Of a stretch of DNA of 64,000 bases, positions 1 through 8,540 are shown piece after piece. Every line of letters starts with the position of its first letter. Position 1 is the first letter of the stretch. The DNA is from Alistipes sp. (GTDB lineage: Bacteria; Bacteroidota; Bacteroidia; Bacteroidales; Rikenellaceae). Made by a program: the position numbers and the translations under genes. The stretch covers positions 50,538 through 114,537 of the forward strand of contig JAGBAX010000022.1 of NCBI GenBank assembly GCA_017938765.1, in the 5' to 3' direction. The notes below the pieces were generated by a model. That model had not been told where the DNA came from. It made no database searches and saw nothing but the letters and a program-made list of their open reading frames with translations.

Positions 1-446
1 CTAACGTAGCACCAAAGTTTGCCGGCGCATTTGCCGATATGACAGGCATTTGGTACAACCTTACGCTTGCGGTGTTGGTAATCCTGTTCACATTCTTCTA
101 TACAGCGATTATCATCAACCCTCAGCAGATGGCTGACGATATGAAGCGTAACAACGGCTTTATCCCAGGCGTTAAGCCAGGTAAGAGCACAGTTACCTAT
201 ATCGACAACATTATCACAAGAATCACCCTTCCAGGTTCAATTTTCCTTGCAATTGTCTCTATACTTCCAGCACTTGCAATGAAGTTCCTCGGTGTACAGC
301 AGGCATTCGCATACTTCTATGGCGGTACTTCGCTGCTCATCATGGTAGGTGTAGTTCTTGACACTCTTCAGCAGATAGAGAGCCACCTTTTGAATCGTCA
401 CTACGACGGTCTTATGAAGACTGGACGTATTCAGGGTCGCCGCTAA
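1..446 (+). CDS. secY: Protein translocase subunit SecY (C-terminal part)
   Basis: The reading frame is open from the left edge (codons from base 3) and ends at 446. It encodes the last part of SecY, the channel-forming subunit of the general secretion translocon in the inner membrane. Three hydrophobic segments are visible, including 'LAVLVILFTFFYTAIII' and 'IFLAIVSILPALAMKFL', followed by the conserved C-terminal stretch with GGTSLLI and a cytoplasmic basic tail ending RIQGRR. 'ADDMKRNNGFIPGVKPGK' is the conserved loop before the last transmembrane helices. The start lies outside the window. It is followed after 18 nt by map, the usual Bacteroidetes order in the spc operon. Confidence 0.97.
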   Translation, partial: NVAPKFAGAFADMTGIWYNLTLAVLVILFTFFYTAIIINPQQMADDMKRNNGFIPGVKPGKSTVTYIDNIITRITLPGSIFLAIVSILPALAMKFLGVQQAFAYFYGGTSLLIMVGVVLDTLQQIESHLLNRHYDGLMKTGRIQGRR

Positions 447-464
447 AGTTTAGCACAGAGTAAG

Positions 465-1235
465 ATGATATATCTGAAGACAGAAGAAGAGATCGGGTTG
501 CTCCGTGAGAACAACATTCTGGTGAGCCAGGCGCTCGCCGAGGTTGGACGCCACATCAAACCTGGCGTTACGACGAAGCAACTGGATAAAATCGCAGAGG
601 ATTTTATCCGTTCTCACGGTGCAACTCCGGCTTTTCTTGGATACCAAGGCTACCCAGCATCGGCCTGCATATCAGTAAACGAGCAGGTAGTACACGGTAT
701 TCCGTCAGACAAAGTCGTAATTAAGGAGGGCGATATAGTATCGGTCGACTTAGGTACGTTCATGAAGGGGTTTGTTGGTGATTCGGCATATACGTTTGCC
801 GTTGGAGAGGTTGACCCGGAAGTACGTCAACTGTTAGATGTCACCAAAGAGGCTCTTTATAGAGGTACCGCACAGGCCAAGGCAGGCAATCGCGTAGGCG
901 ATATCTCTGCAGCTGTGCAGGACTACGCCGAGAGTTTCGGATACGGCGTAGTGCGCGAACTGGAGGGACACGGATTGGGTAGAAAGATGCACGAAGCCCC
1001 AGGGGTCCCAAATTTCGGTATGCGTGGCAGAGGCCCAATGCTCAAGGAGGGCATGGTCATCTGCATAGAACCGATGATTACGATGGGAAGCAGAGCGGTA
1101 GTATTTGAGCGAGACGGCTGGACCGTACGTACCAAGGACCGCAAGCCAGCAGCACACTATGAGTTTGCTGTTGCCATTCGCAAGGATGGAGCTGATGTAC
1201 TAACAGACTTTAGTATCATTGAACAGTCACTTTAA
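465..1235 (+). CDS. map: Type I methionine aminopeptidase
   Basis: This cytosolic metalloprotease removes the initiator methionine from new proteins. At 256 residues it has the standard type I length with no N-terminal extension. All five expected metal ligands are in place: D95 (SVDLG), D106 (VGDSA), H169 (EGHG), E202 (IEPM) and E233 (HYEF). H78 in VVHGIP matches the conserved substrate-side histidine. It sits between secY and infA and is presumably co-transcribed with them. The ATG at 465 gives a typical N-terminus (MIYLKTEEEI), so no alternative start is needed. Confidence 0.97.
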   Translation: MIYLKTEEEIGLLRENNILVSQALAEVGRHIKPGVTTKQLDKIAEDFIRSHGATPAFLGYQGYPASACISVNEQVVHGIPSDKVVIKEGDIVSVDLGTFMKGFVGDSAYTFAVGEVDPEVRQLLDVTKEALYRGTAQAKAGNRVGDISAAVQDYAESFGYGVVRELEGHGLGRKMHEAPGVPNFGMRGRGPMLKEGMVICIEPMITMGSRAVVFERDGWTVRTKDRKPAAHYEFAVAIRKDGADVLTDFSIIEQSL

Positions 1236-1253
1236 TAAAAAGCGCAAAACTCT

Positions 1254-1472
1254 ATGGCAAAACAGACTGCTATTGAAAGAGACGGTACAGTAACCGAGGC
1301 GTTGTCAAATGCAATGTTCCGCGTTGAGCTTGACAATGGTCACGTTATTACCGCTCACATCTCCGGAAAGATGCGTCAGCACTACATTAAGATTCTTCCA
1401 GGAGATAAAGTAAAGGTGGAGATGACACCATATGATCTTACTAAGGGTCGTATATCATTCCGCTACAAGTAA
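1254..1472 (+). CDS. infA: Translation initiation factor IF-1
   Basis: IF-1 is a 72-residue OB-fold protein that binds the A site of the small ribosomal subunit during initiation. The sequence [17 protein letters not shown]... through '[18 protein letters not shown]' is the classic full-length IF-1 pattern, with the terminal RISFRYK. It lies 18 nt after map and 31 nt before rpmJ, as in other Bacteroidetes alpha/spc operons. Confidence 0.97.
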   Translation: MAKQTAIERDGTVTEALSNAMFRVELDNGHVITAHISGKMRQHYIKILPGDKVKVEMTPYDLTKGRISFRYK

Positions 1473-1503
1473 AAATTTACCAAACACAAAAGATTGCTTA
1501 ATC

Positions 1504-1620
1504 ATGAAAGTAAAAGCATCAATTAAGAAGAGAAGCGAGGATTGCAAGATTGTTCGTCGCAAGGGTAAGCTCTATGTGATTTGCAAGAAGAATCCTAAGT
1601 TCAAAATGCGCCAAGGGTAA
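1504..1620 (+). CDS. rpmJ: 50S ribosomal protein L36
   Basis: This is a 38-residue zinc-ribbon ribosomal protein. An in-frame extension upstream is possible (from about 1432), but it runs through infA, and the family N-terminus [10 protein letters not shown] fixes the start at 1504. The zinc-binding residues C14 (SEDCKIV) and C27 (YVICKKNP) are visible, followed by the usual PKFKMRQG end. The third and fourth ligands of the four-Cys/His form are partly lost, which is common in Bacteroidetes L36. Confidence 0.95.
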   Translation: MKVKASIKKRSEDCKIVRRKGKLYVICKKNPKFKMRQG

Positions 1621-1656
1621 ATAAAAACGATTAAAAATTAGAAAAAAAGAGAATTT

Positions 1657-2037
1657 ATGGCACGTATAGTCGGTGTAGATTTACCAAAAAATAAGCGAGG
1701 CGAGATCGGTTTGACCTATATCTATGGTATCGGTCGTAGCACCGCTCAGAAGATCCTCGATAAGTGTGGCATTAGCTACGATATTAAGGTTGAGGACTGG
1801 ACAGACGATCAGGTAGGTGCAATTCGTTCTGCAATTGCCGAGATGGACATCAAGGTAGAGGGCGAGTGCCGTTCGCTTGTACAGTTGAACATTAAGCGTT
1901 TGATGGACATCGGTTGCTACCGAGGTATCCGTCACCGTATTGGTCTTCCAGTTCGCGGTCAGAGCACCAAGAACAATGCACGTACTCGTAAGGGTAAGAA
2001 GAAGACTGTAGCAAATAAGAAGAAGGCAACTAAGTAA
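1657..2037 (+). CDS. rpsM: 30S ribosomal protein S13
   Basis: S13 is the head protein of the 30S subunit and contacts the 50S subunit and tRNA. It is 126 residues long, in the normal size range. The N-terminus [10 protein letters not shown], the helix-two-turn-helix [11 protein letters not shown], the GCYRGIRHR(I/V)GLPVRGQ motif and a lysine-rich tail ([12 protein letters not shown]) are all diagnostic. It is part of the alpha operon rpsM-rpsK-rpsD-rpoA-rplQ, 36 nt after rpmJ. Confidence 0.97.
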   Translation: MARIVGVDLPKNKRGEIGLTYIYGIGRSTAQKILDKCGISYDIKVEDWTDDQVGAIRSAIAEMDIKVEGECRSLVQLNIKRLMDIGCYRGIRHRIGLPVRGQSTKNNARTRKGKKKTVANKKKATK

Positions 2038-2048
2038 TATTGGTAGTT

Positions 2049-2438
2049 ATGGCAAAGAAAACAGCAACAGTTAGAAAGAAGGTTGTAAAGGTTGGTCAGA
2101 CCGGTATGGCATTCGTACACTCAACCTTCAATAATGTTATCGTAACCATCACTAATGAGATTGGCGAGGTAATCAGCTGGTCATCAGCAGGTAAGATGGG
2201 TTTCCGTGGTTCTAAGAAGAACACACCATATGCAGCACAGACTGCCGCAGCAGATTGCGCAAAGGTTGCTTATGATATGGGTTTGCGTAAGGTAAAGGTT
2301 TACGTGAAGGGTCCAGGTCAGGGTCGTGAGAGTGCAGTACGTACAATCCACGGCGCAGGTATTGAGGTTACAGAGATTATCGACGTAACTCCACTGCCAC
2401 ACAACGGATGTCGCGCTCCAAATCGTCGTCGCGTATAA
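2049..2438 (+). CDS. rpsK: 30S ribosomal protein S11
   Basis: S11 is a platform protein of the 30S subunit involved in tRNA and mRNA positioning. The longest open frame begins with TTG at 2040, but the ATG at 2049 ([10 protein letters not shown]) matches the family start and is used here, giving 129 residues. The central motif '[12 protein letters not shown]' and the '[13 protein letters not shown]' stretch are diagnostic. The end [12 protein letters not shown] is the universal S11 C-terminus. It follows rpsM by 11 nt. Confidence 0.97.
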   Translation: MAKKTATVRKKVVKVGQTGMAFVHSTFNNVIVTITNEIGEVISWSSAGKMGFRGSKKNTPYAAQTAAADCAKVAYDMGLRKVKVYVKGPGQGRESAVRTIHGAGIEVTEIIDVTPLPHNGCRAPNRRRV

Positions 2439-2498
2439 TGGTCGCAAACAAGGAGAGTAAACATTTTACATTACAAAATTCAAAAAGTTAAAACAATT

Positions 2499-3107
2499 AT
2501 GGCAAGATATATAGGACCAAAGACCAAAATCGCAAGAAGATTTGGCGAGGCTATTTACGGCGCTGACAAGAGTCTTGACAAGCGTAATGTTCCACCAGGA
2601 CAGCACGGTCTTGCACGCAAGCGCAAGAAGGTTACTGAGTATGGCGTTCAGCTTACAGAGAAGCAGAAGGCAAAGTATACCTATGGTATCCTTGAGAAGC
2701 AGTTCTCTCGTACCTATGAGCAGGCAGCTCGTATGGGCGGTATTACAGGTGAGAACCTTCTGAAGCTTCTTGAGTGCCGTCTGGACAACGTAGTATACCG
2801 TCTCGGTATCGCTCCTACCCGCGCAGCTGCACGTCAGCTCGTATCACACCGTCACATCTGTGTGAACGGCAATGTTGTCAATATCCCATCATACACCCTT
2901 CGTGAGGGTGATGTAGTGTCTGTACGTGAGAAGTCAAAGTCACTTGAGGTTATCACTTCATCACTTCTTGGTACTTCACACAGCCGCTACTCATGGCTTG
3001 AGTGGGATGGTGCTACCCTTAGCGGTAAGTTCCTCCAGAAGCCAGAGCGTGAGGAGATTCCTGAGAACATCAAGGAGCAGCTTATCGTCGAGCTGTACTC
3101 TAAGTAG
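2499..3107 (+). CDS. rpsD: 30S ribosomal protein S4
   Basis: S4 is a primary 16S rRNA-binding assembly protein of the 30S subunit. The protein has 202 residues, the normal length. It starts [14 protein letters not shown] and contains the S4 RNA-binding domain from about residue 93 ([32 protein letters not shown]). The N-terminal zinc-binding cysteines found in some S4 proteins are absent, so this is the zinc-free form. It lies between rpsK and rpoA. In E. coli S4 is also the autoregulator of this operon, but no leader signal can be assigned here. Confidence 0.97.
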   Translation: MARYIGPKTKIARRFGEAIYGADKSLDKRNVPPGQHGLARKRKKVTEYGVQLTEKQKAKYTYGILEKQFSRTYEQAARMGGITGENLLKLLECRLDNVVYRLGIAPTRAAARQLVSHRHICVNGNVVNIPSYTLREGDVVSVREKSKSLEVITSSLLGTSHSRYSWLEWDGATLSGKFLQKPEREEIPENIKEQLIVELYSK

Positions 3108-3138
3108 TAATTAACAAGTAATAAACTGTAGTAAAATT

Positions 3139-4131
3139 ATGGCAATATTAGCGTTTCAAAGACCTGATGAGGTTTGCATTCTTGAGTCAACGGCGACTTA
3201 CGGTAAGTTTGAGTTCCGCCCACTTGAGCCAGGCTATGCAATGACCATCGGTAATGCTTTGCGTCGCGTGCTGCTTTCATCGTTGGAGGGTTATGCCATC
3301 ACAACGGTTAAGGTTGCCGGTGCCGACCATGAGTTAGCCGCTGTTCCGGGCGTGATGGAGGATATGCTCAATATCATCCTGAACCTGAAGAAGGTTCGCT
3401 TCATCCGTACTGTAGATAATCAGGAGGCCGAGAAGGCATCCATCAACGTTGCAGGTGTTACGGAACTTACTGCAGGGTATATCTCGAACTTCCTTACATC
3501 GTTTAAGGTTCTTAATCCAGACCTTGTAATCTGCCGTCTTGCTCCAGGCACTAAGATGCAGATGACAATTACCATCGGTAAGGGTCGTGGTTATGTTCCA
3601 TCAGAGGAGAACGCTCCAGAGAACGCAGAGTTCGGCGTGCTTCCTATCGACTCTATCTTCACACCAATCGTCAATGTGAAGTGGGCTCGTGAGGACTACC
3701 GTGTAGAGCAGCGCACCGACTATGAGAAGCTTGTTCTTGAGATTACTACTGATGGCTCTATTAAGCCAAACGATGCACTTAGCGAGGCAGCGAAGATTCT
3801 TATCCAGCACTTTATGCTCTTCTCGGATGATAAGATGAACTTCATCCTTGAGGATACAAATGCTGATAACGATCTTAACGAGCCAGAGCTTCACATGCGC
3901 CAACTCCTTAAGACAAAGCTTGTTGATAAGGATTTGTCAGTCCGCGCACTCAACTGCCTCAAGGCAGCAGACGTTGAGACTATCGGCGACCTTGTAAAGC
4001 TCAATCGCAGTGAGCTTCTCAAATTCCGTAACTTCGGTAAGAAGTCTCTCACAGAGCTTGATGCCCTTCTTGCATCACTCGACCTGAGATTCGGAATGGA
4101 TGTATCTATGTACAAACTTGATAAAGATTAA
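3139..4131 (+). CDS. rpoA: DNA-directed RNA polymerase subunit alpha
   Basis: Alpha dimerises to scaffold RNA polymerase assembly and contacts promoters and activators through its C-terminal domain. The 330-residue protein has the N-terminal assembly domain ([24 protein letters not shown]) and the C-terminal domain from about residue 255, with '[21 protein letters not shown]' and '[20 protein letters not shown]'. It lies 31 nt after rpsD and 5 nt before rplQ, so all are expected on one transcript. Confidence 0.97.
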   Translation: MAILAFQRPDEVCILESTATYGKFEFRPLEPGYAMTIGNALRRVLLSSLEGYAITTVKVAGADHELAAVPGVMEDMLNIILNLKKVRFIRTVDNQEAEKASINVAGVTELTAGYISNFLTSFKVLNPDLVICRLAPGTKMQMTITIGKGRGYVPSEENAPENAEFGVLPIDSIFTPIVNVKWAREDYRVEQRTDYEKLVLEITTDGSIKPNDALSEAAKILIQHFMLFSDDKMNFILEDTNADNDLNEPELHMRQLLKTKLVDKDLSVRALNCLKAADVETIGDLVKLNRSELLKFRNFGKKSLTELDALLASLDLRFGMDVSMYKLDKD

Positions 4132-4136
4132 ATCAA

Positions 4137-4688
4137 ATGAGACACAATAAGAATTTTAACCACCTCGGCAGACAGGCAGGCCACCGCAAGGCAATGTTGT
4201 CAAACATGGCTTCATCCCTGATTCTCCACAAGCGTATTGAGACTACTGTTGCAAAGGCAAAGGCTGTGCGTCAGTTCGTTGAGCCACTTGTAACACGCTC
4301 AAAGGAGGATACTACTCACTCACGTCGTGTAGTTTTCTCATACCTCAAGCAGAAGGAGGCAGTAACTGAGCTGTTCCGCACTATCGCTCCAAAGATTGCA
4401 GAGCGTCCAGGCGGCTATACTCGTATCCTTAAGACAGGTTTCCGTCTTGGTGACGGCGCAGATATGTGCATCATCGAGTTCGTAGACTTCAATGAGGCTT
4501 ACAATACTGGCGTAGCTCCAGCAGCTGCAGCTCCAGTAGAGTCTAAGCCAAAGACTCGCCGTTCACGTAAGAAGAGCAGCGAGGAGGGTGACGACAAGAA
4601 GGTTGCTCAGAAGGCTCCAAAGTCTACAGTAGCAAAGGCTTCAGCAGCTAAGGGTGCGAAGCGTACTAATGTAGGCAAGAAAATGTAG
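4137..4688 (+). CDS. rplQ: 50S ribosomal protein L17 with long basic C-terminal tail
   Basis: L17 sits near the peptide exit tunnel of the 50S subunit. The first ~120 residues are canonical: [44 protein letters not shown], and '[28 protein letters not shown]'. The remaining ~60 residues form a low-complexity Ala/Lys/Ser tail ([25 protein letters not shown]...), making the protein 183 residues against roughly 120-130 in E. coli. Such extensions are common in Bacteroidetes L17. It closes the operon and is followed by a long nested palindrome and then an intrinsic terminator. Confidence 0.96.
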   Translation: MRHNKNFNHLGRQAGHRKAMLSNMASSLILHKRIETTVAKAKAVRQFVEPLVTRSKEDTTHSRRVVFSYLKQKEAVTELFRTIAPKIAERPGGYTRILKTGFRLGDGADMCIIEFVDFNEAYNTGVAPAAAAPVESKPKTRRSRKKSSEEGDDKKVAQKAPKSTVAKASAAKGAKRTNVGKKM

Positions 4689-4695
4689 TAAATCT

Positions 4696-4806
4696 GTTTT
4701 TTAGAGGCTTTTTCAGCGTTACGCATAACCAACTTCAACAGTCACATACGCTTTAGTATGCTCCTGCTTCGTTGATTATGCAAGCCTTGAAAAATCACTC
4801 TAAAAC
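4696..4806. repeat. Long nested palindrome with apical loop GCTTTA (element A)
   Basis: About 110 nt fold into a single interrupted stem. From outside inward the paired arms are TTTTAGAG/CTCTAAAA, TTTTTCA/TGAAAAA, GCATAA/TTATGC with CAAC/GTTG, and at the centre CATAC-GCTTTA-GTATG (4745-4760). Two further palindromes in the window (27519-27646 and 43372-43478) have the same GCTTTA loop although their arms differ. It lies directly after rplQ and ahead of a separate intrinsic terminator, so it is not needed simply to end transcription. Function unknown; it may be a mobile palindromic repeat or an RNA processing or stability element. Confidence 0.85.
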
Positions 4807-4820
4807 TCCAGATTTCAATA

Positions 4821-4857
4821 AGAATCCTGAGGGTAACCTTGGGATTCTGTTTTTTTA
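4821..4857 (+). terminator. Intrinsic terminator of the ribosomal protein operon
   Basis: AGAATCC and GGATTCT arms with an inner AGG/CCT pair around a GTAA loop are followed by a run of seven T. It is placed about 130 nt after the rplQ stop. Confidence 0.85.
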
Positions 4858-4928
4858 TGCCGAGGCGGAGCGGTGAAGGGTTGCCAAAGGCGAGCCAACG
4901 GCCAATGGCTAAAAGCTAACGGCAAGAT

Positions 4929-4960
4929 TTTGCGTTTTCAGAATAATTTTTGTAAATTTG
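4929..4960 (+). promoter_or_regulatory. Promoter of pgk (Bacteroidetes -33/-7 type)
   Basis: TTTG at 4929-4932 and TAAATTTG at 4953-4960 are separated by 20 nt, the spacing expected for the primary Bacteroidetes sigma factor. The predicted transcript starts about 50 nt before the pgk ATG. Upstream, 4858-4928 holds only a GGCCAATGGC/AGCTAACGGC-type degenerate repeat stretch and no gene. Confidence 0.75.
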
Positions 4961-5014
4961 TGTCGTAAAGTGTAAATATGATTTTCATTAATATAAACTA
5001 AACACAAAATCACT

Positions 5015-6277
5015 ATGTTTGCTATTGACAACTACGATTTTACAGGCAAGCGCGCGATTATCCGCGTAGACTTTAATGTGCCTCTCAACGGTGAGGGTCA
5101 GGTTACTGACGACACTCGTATCCGTGCAGCTATCCCTACTATCAAGAAGGTACTTGAGAAGGGTGGCGCAGTGATTCTTATGTCACACCTCGGTCGTCCA
5201 AAGAAGAATCCAGATCCAAAGTTCTCTCTTGAGCAGATTATCCCTGCTATTGAGGCTCGCCTTGGTGTAAAGATTCAGTTTGCAGGCGACTGCATGGGTC
5301 AGAAGGCTGCTGATATGGCTGCTAATCTTAAGGCTGGCGAGGTTATGCTCCTTGAGAACCTCCGTTTCTACGCTGAGGAGGAGGGTAAGCCACGCGGTCT
5401 TGCTGAGGATGCTACTGACGAGGAGAAGAAGGCAGCAAAGAAGGCTCTTAAGGAGGGTCCTCAGAAGGAGTTTGTTCGTAAGCTCGCTTCATATGCTGAC
5501 TGCTACATCAACGACGCATTTGGTACTGCACACCGTGCTCACTCATCTACAGCTCTTATTGCTGACTACTTCCCACAGGATAAGATGTTCGGCTATGTTA
5601 TGGAGAATGAGCTTCAGGCTATCGACGGCATTATGCAGAACCCACAGCGTCCATTTACAGCTATCGTAGGTGGTTCTAAGGTATCTACAAAGATTACCAT
5701 CATTGAGAAGCTGATGGAGAAGGTAGATAAGATTATTATCGGTGGCGGTATGACCTACACCTTCGCAGGCGCACTCGGTGGTCAGGTTGGTAAGAGTATC
5801 TGCGAGCCAGATATGTTCCCAGTAGCTCTTGAGATTCTTGAGAAGGCTAAGGCTAAGGGTATCAAGATTGTAATGTCTCCAGATGCACTTATCGCAGACG
5901 ACTTCTCTGAGAATGCAAACACACAGACCGCTCCAGTTAGTGAGATTCCTGCTGAGTGGGAGGGTGTTGATATCGCTGAGGCTGGTAAGGCTCTGTTCCG
6001 CGAGGAGATTCTTGCAAGCAAGACTATCCTTTGGAATGGTCCTGTAGGCGTATTTGAGATTAACAAGTTCTCTACTGGCTCACGCGCTGTTGCTGAGGCT
6101 ATCGCAGAGGCTACTGCTGCTGGTGCTTACTCACTTATCGGTGGTGGCGACTCTGTAGCTTGTATCAACAAGTTCGGCCTTGCGGACAAGGTTTCTTATG
6201 TATCAACTGGTGGTGGTGCACTTCTTGAGTATATGGAGGGTAAGGAGCTTCCAGGTGTAGCTGCAATCCGCAAGTAA
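5015..6277 (+). CDS. pgk: Phosphoglycerate kinase
   Basis: This cytosolic glycolytic enzyme transfers phosphate from 1,3-bisphosphoglycerate to ADP. Family motifs are RVDFNVPLN (residues 18-25), SHLGRPK (57-63), '[14 protein letters not shown]', 'GGSKVSTKI', '[11 protein letters not shown]' and the ATP-binding GGGDS near the C-terminus. The length of 420 is slightly above the usual ~390-415 because of a charged insertion around residues 122-150 ([19 protein letters not shown]). It is monocistronic, with its own promoter and terminator. Codon use is strongly biased to highly expressed codons (GAG, AAG, GGT, CGT), as in the ribosomal genes upstream. Confidence 0.98.
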   Translation: MFAIDNYDFTGKRAIIRVDFNVPLNGEGQVTDDTRIRAAIPTIKKVLEKGGAVILMSHLGRPKKNPDPKFSLEQIIPAIEARLGVKIQFAGDCMGQKAADMAANLKAGEVMLLENLRFYAEEEGKPRGLAEDATDEEKKAAKKALKEGPQKEFVRKLASYADCYINDAFGTAHRAHSSTALIADYFPQDKMFGYVMENELQAIDGIMQNPQRPFTAIVGGSKVSTKITIIEKLMEKVDKIIIGGGMTYTFAGALGGQVGKSICEPDMFPVALEILEKAKAKGIKIVMSPDALIADDFSENANTQTAPVSEIPAEWEGVDIAEAGKALFREEILASKTILWNGPVGVFEINKFSTGSRAVAEAIAEATAAGAYSLIGGGDSVACINKFGLADKVSYVSTGGGALLEYMEGKELPGVAAIRK

Positions 6278-6297
6278 TAAAACTACATACACAAGAA

Positions 6298-6335
6298 GGG
6301 TGTTTTCAACTGAAAACACCCTCCTTGGTTTTTAG
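6298..6335 (+). terminator. pgk terminator, repeated downstream
   Basis: Arms GGGTGTTTTC and GAAAACACCC with a 4-nt loop AACT are followed by TCCTTGGTTTTTAG. Bases 6300-6335 recur with one mismatch at 7739-7774, which is the terminator of the leftward ABC/GntR operon. The two therefore look like copies of one terminator. Confidence 0.85.
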
Positions 6336-6376
6336 CCTTTTCTGCCGAATGGGTTTTCTACCACACTGTCAGGGAG
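6336..6376 (-). pseudogene. Fragment of the 3' end of the 133-residue gene at 7784-8185
   Basis: These 41 bases are identical to 7821-7861, which encode residues LPDSVVENPFGRKG of the membrane protein at 7784-8185. Here the segment has no start, no stop and no continuation. It is joined directly to the terminator copy at 6300-6335, whereas in the intact locus 46 bases (7775-7820) lie between the two blocks. It is a duplication remnant with an internal deletion. Confidence 0.85.
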
Positions 6377-6388
6377 TACTTGCTACCG

Positions 6389-7576
6389 TTAGAAGGAGGA
6401 CTTCTTTATCATCTTATCAAACCAAGAAATAAGCTCTACGCCCTTCTCTCTGCTGTAGCCCACACGCTCTTCGGACATTCCGTATTTATTATAGATAAAC
6501 AAGATTGAAGGATTTGTTGCCGATGTTCGGAATGCAGTGGAGTAATCACGCAAGGTGTTACCCCCTCGTAAGCCTAATACAAGGTAGAGATCATATTTCC
6601 CTTCATATCCCTTCAAAATCATATTCCAATCCCCCATTAGATTTCGAGAGGGTTGGCAAGTCTCCTCAACTGCCACCACCACTACTGGTCGCGTTGCAGT
6701 TTTCATACGCTCACCCAACTGTTCAAGGGTAATTCCTCCGATATCTTTATAATACATCTGGCAACAAACTCGCCCGACATCAACACCCCATTGTTTACAC
6801 CAGTTTTTCATACGATCAACTGCCGACTCTTGATCTCGCTTCAGACTCACAATCGTTCTGCGAAGCAACAAATCACGCCCCTTCACACGAAAACGAAGCG
6901 GAGTCTTCCCATCCTTATCGTAGGCTGGCGTCCACTTAGGCGAGCGTGTCAGCACTTCGGTTACCTGTTTTGCTAATTGTTCATTTTGAGGAGTTCCGGT
7001 CGTAACATTTTCTACTGTCACCGATCCACTTTTCTCAATCACGATGGTAATGCTCTGAATGCTACGAATGCTGTCCTGCGCTGGCATCTCTTGCATAAAC
7101 CACTCCCGAAAATTTTTATAACGGCTGCTATCGCTCTTAAATTTGGGCACATGCGGAGCCTTTTCATAAATCATCGTAGCTTTATTATAGGCCTTGAATA
7201 CCCGCTTGCGAGTGTAATAATCACTCCTATTCATACCACCATAGACTTTTATCTCTTTATAGTCCGTAGAAATATGATAGTCAACATTATTGCGCGTAAA
7301 AGTAGTTTTAGAGTTTCGTTTCAGTAGATTTTGTGTCCAATACTCACCATCAGGGGCGGCTGGATAGACGACTAGGGGCGAACGTGAGCCCTTGTAAATT
7401 GCCCAATAGAGTTTCTTGCCCTGAAGATGTGGCTCAACCGAATATTTATATTTTGGTTTTCCCGATTTATAAGTCGTAGTGTAGCTGTGGCTGTATTCAT
7501 ACTCATAACACATTACCTGTGCTTGAAGCGTTGCCACTACAAACAGTGCCACCAAGAAAAGGAACAGTCGTTTCAT
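6389..7576 (-). CDS. Secreted protein with a TonB C-terminal-like region
   Basis: The 395-residue protein has a signal peptide (MKRLFLFLVALFVVATLQAQ). Around residues 175-245 it has the pattern of a TonB energy-transducer C-terminal domain (ITIVIEKSGSVTVENV ... VLTRSPKWTPAYDKDGKTPLRFRVKGR), but there is no N-terminal membrane anchor or proline-rich spacer as in real TonB. The last ~130 residues (VDVGRVCCQMYYKDIGG ... SILFIYNKYGMSEERVGY) look faintly thioredoxin-like, without a CxxC. Function unknown; probably periplasmic. Both flanks carry pieces of a duplicated sequence, suggesting the gene was inserted between pgk and the ABC/GntR operon. The start at MKRLF is set by the signal peptide. Confidence 0.75.
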   Translation of the reverse strand: MKRLFLFLVALFVVATLQAQVMCYEYEYSHSYTTTYKSGKPKYKYSVEPHLQGKKLYWAIYKGSRSPLVVYPAAPDGEYWTQNLLKRNSKTTFTRNNVDYHISTDYKEIKVYGGMNRSDYYTRKRVFKAYNKATMIYEKAPHVPKFKSDSSRYKNFREWFMQEMPAQDSIRSIQSITIVIEKSGSVTVENVTTGTPQNEQLAKQVTEVLTRSPKWTPAYDKDGKTPLRFRVKGRDLLLRRTIVSLKRDQESAVDRMKNWCKQWGVDVGRVCCQMYYKDIGGITLEQLGERMKTATRPVVVVAVEETCQPSRNLMGDWNMILKGYEGKYDLYLVLGLRGGNTLRDYSTAFRTSATNPSILFIYNKYGMSEERVGYSREKGVELISWFDKMIKKSSF

Positions 7577-7724
7577 CGCTCAATTTATTAAAAGGTTAGT
7601 ACACAAACACTGCGGCGTTGGCTGTCAGGACTACACAACTCGCAGTTTATCAACAAAGCTAACAAATTCCCCCAAAATTTCCAAATAACGCGCTCGCTTT
7701 TTTAGCGAAAAGCATTGAGCGTGC
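7577..7724. other. Intergenic stretch upstream of the secreted TonB_C-like gene
   Basis: No ORF is supported. It contains short inverted repeats (for example GCTCGCTTTT/AAAAGC near 7691-7712) and no confident promoter. Confidence 0.5.
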
Positions 7725-7774
7725 AAAAAAAACGAAGAGTGTTTTCAACTGAAAACACCCTTCTTGGTTTTTAG
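7725..7774 (-). terminator. Terminator of the ABC transporter/GntR operon
   Basis: Read leftward, the GTGTTTTC/GAAAACAC hairpin is followed by TCTTCG and eight T (the A-run at 7725-7732 on the + strand). It is homologous to the pgk terminator at 6300-6335. Confidence 0.8.
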
Positions 7775-7783
7775 CTAATCGTG

Positions 7784-8185
7784 CTACTCCCAATTGCTTA
7801 CATAGACGGCATAACCATTGCCTTTTCTGCCGAATGGGTTTTCTACCACACTGTCAGGGAGCAGGAGCAGCTCGGCAGAAGGGATAGATATACGGGTGAC
7901 ATTGTCGCTGATGATAAGAGTATCGCCCACGACCTTTACCATATCCTCCTTATCATTAATCTTGCTTTCTATCCAAATTAGCCCCTTGTCGGTGTGTGCT
8001 TTATCATCGCGGGCCAGTGTAAGGTTTGCACCACGAGCATCTACTACGCGAATGCTACCGATATTGATGTTGTTTATTGTCTGCACACTTTTCCTTGTGT
8101 TTGCTACAACCAGCGCAAGGATTACTATTGATGGCAGAATTGCAAGGAAGATTACTGCAATCAGTGCTTTATTACTTGTTTTCAT
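7784..8185 (-). CDS. Small membrane-anchored protein of the ABC/GntR operon
   Basis: The 133-residue protein has one N-terminal transmembrane segment (ALIAVIFLAILPSIVILALVVA) followed by an extracytoplasmic part rich in short beta strands (IRVVDARGANLTLARDD, DTLIISDNVTRISIPSAEL). The exposed part resembles beta-solenoid DUF4097-type modules only loosely, so no function is assigned. It overlaps the GntR gene by 14 nt and is the last gene of the operon, which suggests an accessory or sensing role for the transporter. A 41-bp piece of its 3' end is duplicated at 6336-6376. Confidence 0.75.
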   Translation of the reverse strand: MKTSNKALIAVIFLAILPSIVILALVVANTRKSVQTINNINIGSIRVVDARGANLTLARDDKAHTDKGLIWIESKINDKEDMVKVVGDTLIISDNVTRISIPSAELLLLPDSVVENPFGRKGNGYAVYVSNWE

Positions 8186-8540
8186 TGTTATAGTCGTTAT
8201 AAAGTGTTAAAATCTCTTCGGCTGTAATACCGATACTTTTCATTTTTGCAAAGAGCTGTGGCAGCTGCTCTGTGATAAATCTCTCGCGGGCAATGGCGGC
8301 TGCTCTTTGCTGAGCATCTTCGGCCACAAAGTAACCTATGCCTCGGCGGTTGAAGATAAGATTCTCCTCTGTCAGTCGCTCGTATGTGCGCATAACGGTG
8401 TTAGGGTTTACCACAAGCGTGGCACCAAGCTCGCGTACCGAGGGTATTCGCTCCCCCTCTGGCCACTCTGACGATGCTATACGGCTCAGTATTAGCTCGT
8501 ATATCTGCATCCATATTGGTTGTGAGTTGTCAAAATTCAT
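8172..8540 (-). CDS. GntR-family regulator, YtrA-like short type
   Basis: The 122-residue protein has an N-terminal winged helix (FDNSQPIWMQIYELILSRI ... RIPSVRELGATLVVNPNTVMRTYERL) and a short C-terminal dimerisation helix pair instead of a ligand-binding domain. This is the YtrA subfamily architecture, which normally represses a linked ABC transporter operon. It overlaps the permease gene by 4 nt and the downstream gene by 14 nt. A palindrome GTGTATTA-N6-TAATACAC at 10126-10147, just downstream of the operon's -7 box, is the likely operator, so the operon is probably autorepressed. Confidence 0.92.
   Translation of the reverse strand: MNFDNSQPIWMQIYELILSRIASSEWPEGERIPSVRELGATLVVNPNTVMRTYERLTEENLIFNRRGIGYFVAEDAQQRAAAIARERFITEQLPQLFAKMKSIGITAEEILTLYNDYNNENK

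Noticed and set aside
834-1157. Long antisense ORFs inside map, pgk, rpoA, asnS, fumarase and clpB
   Set aside because: They mirror highly biased codon use of the real genes, have no start context and no family resemblance.
1432-1503. Longer rpmJ start at 1432
   Set aside because: It would overlap infA; the L36 family starts at [10 protein letters not shown] (1504).
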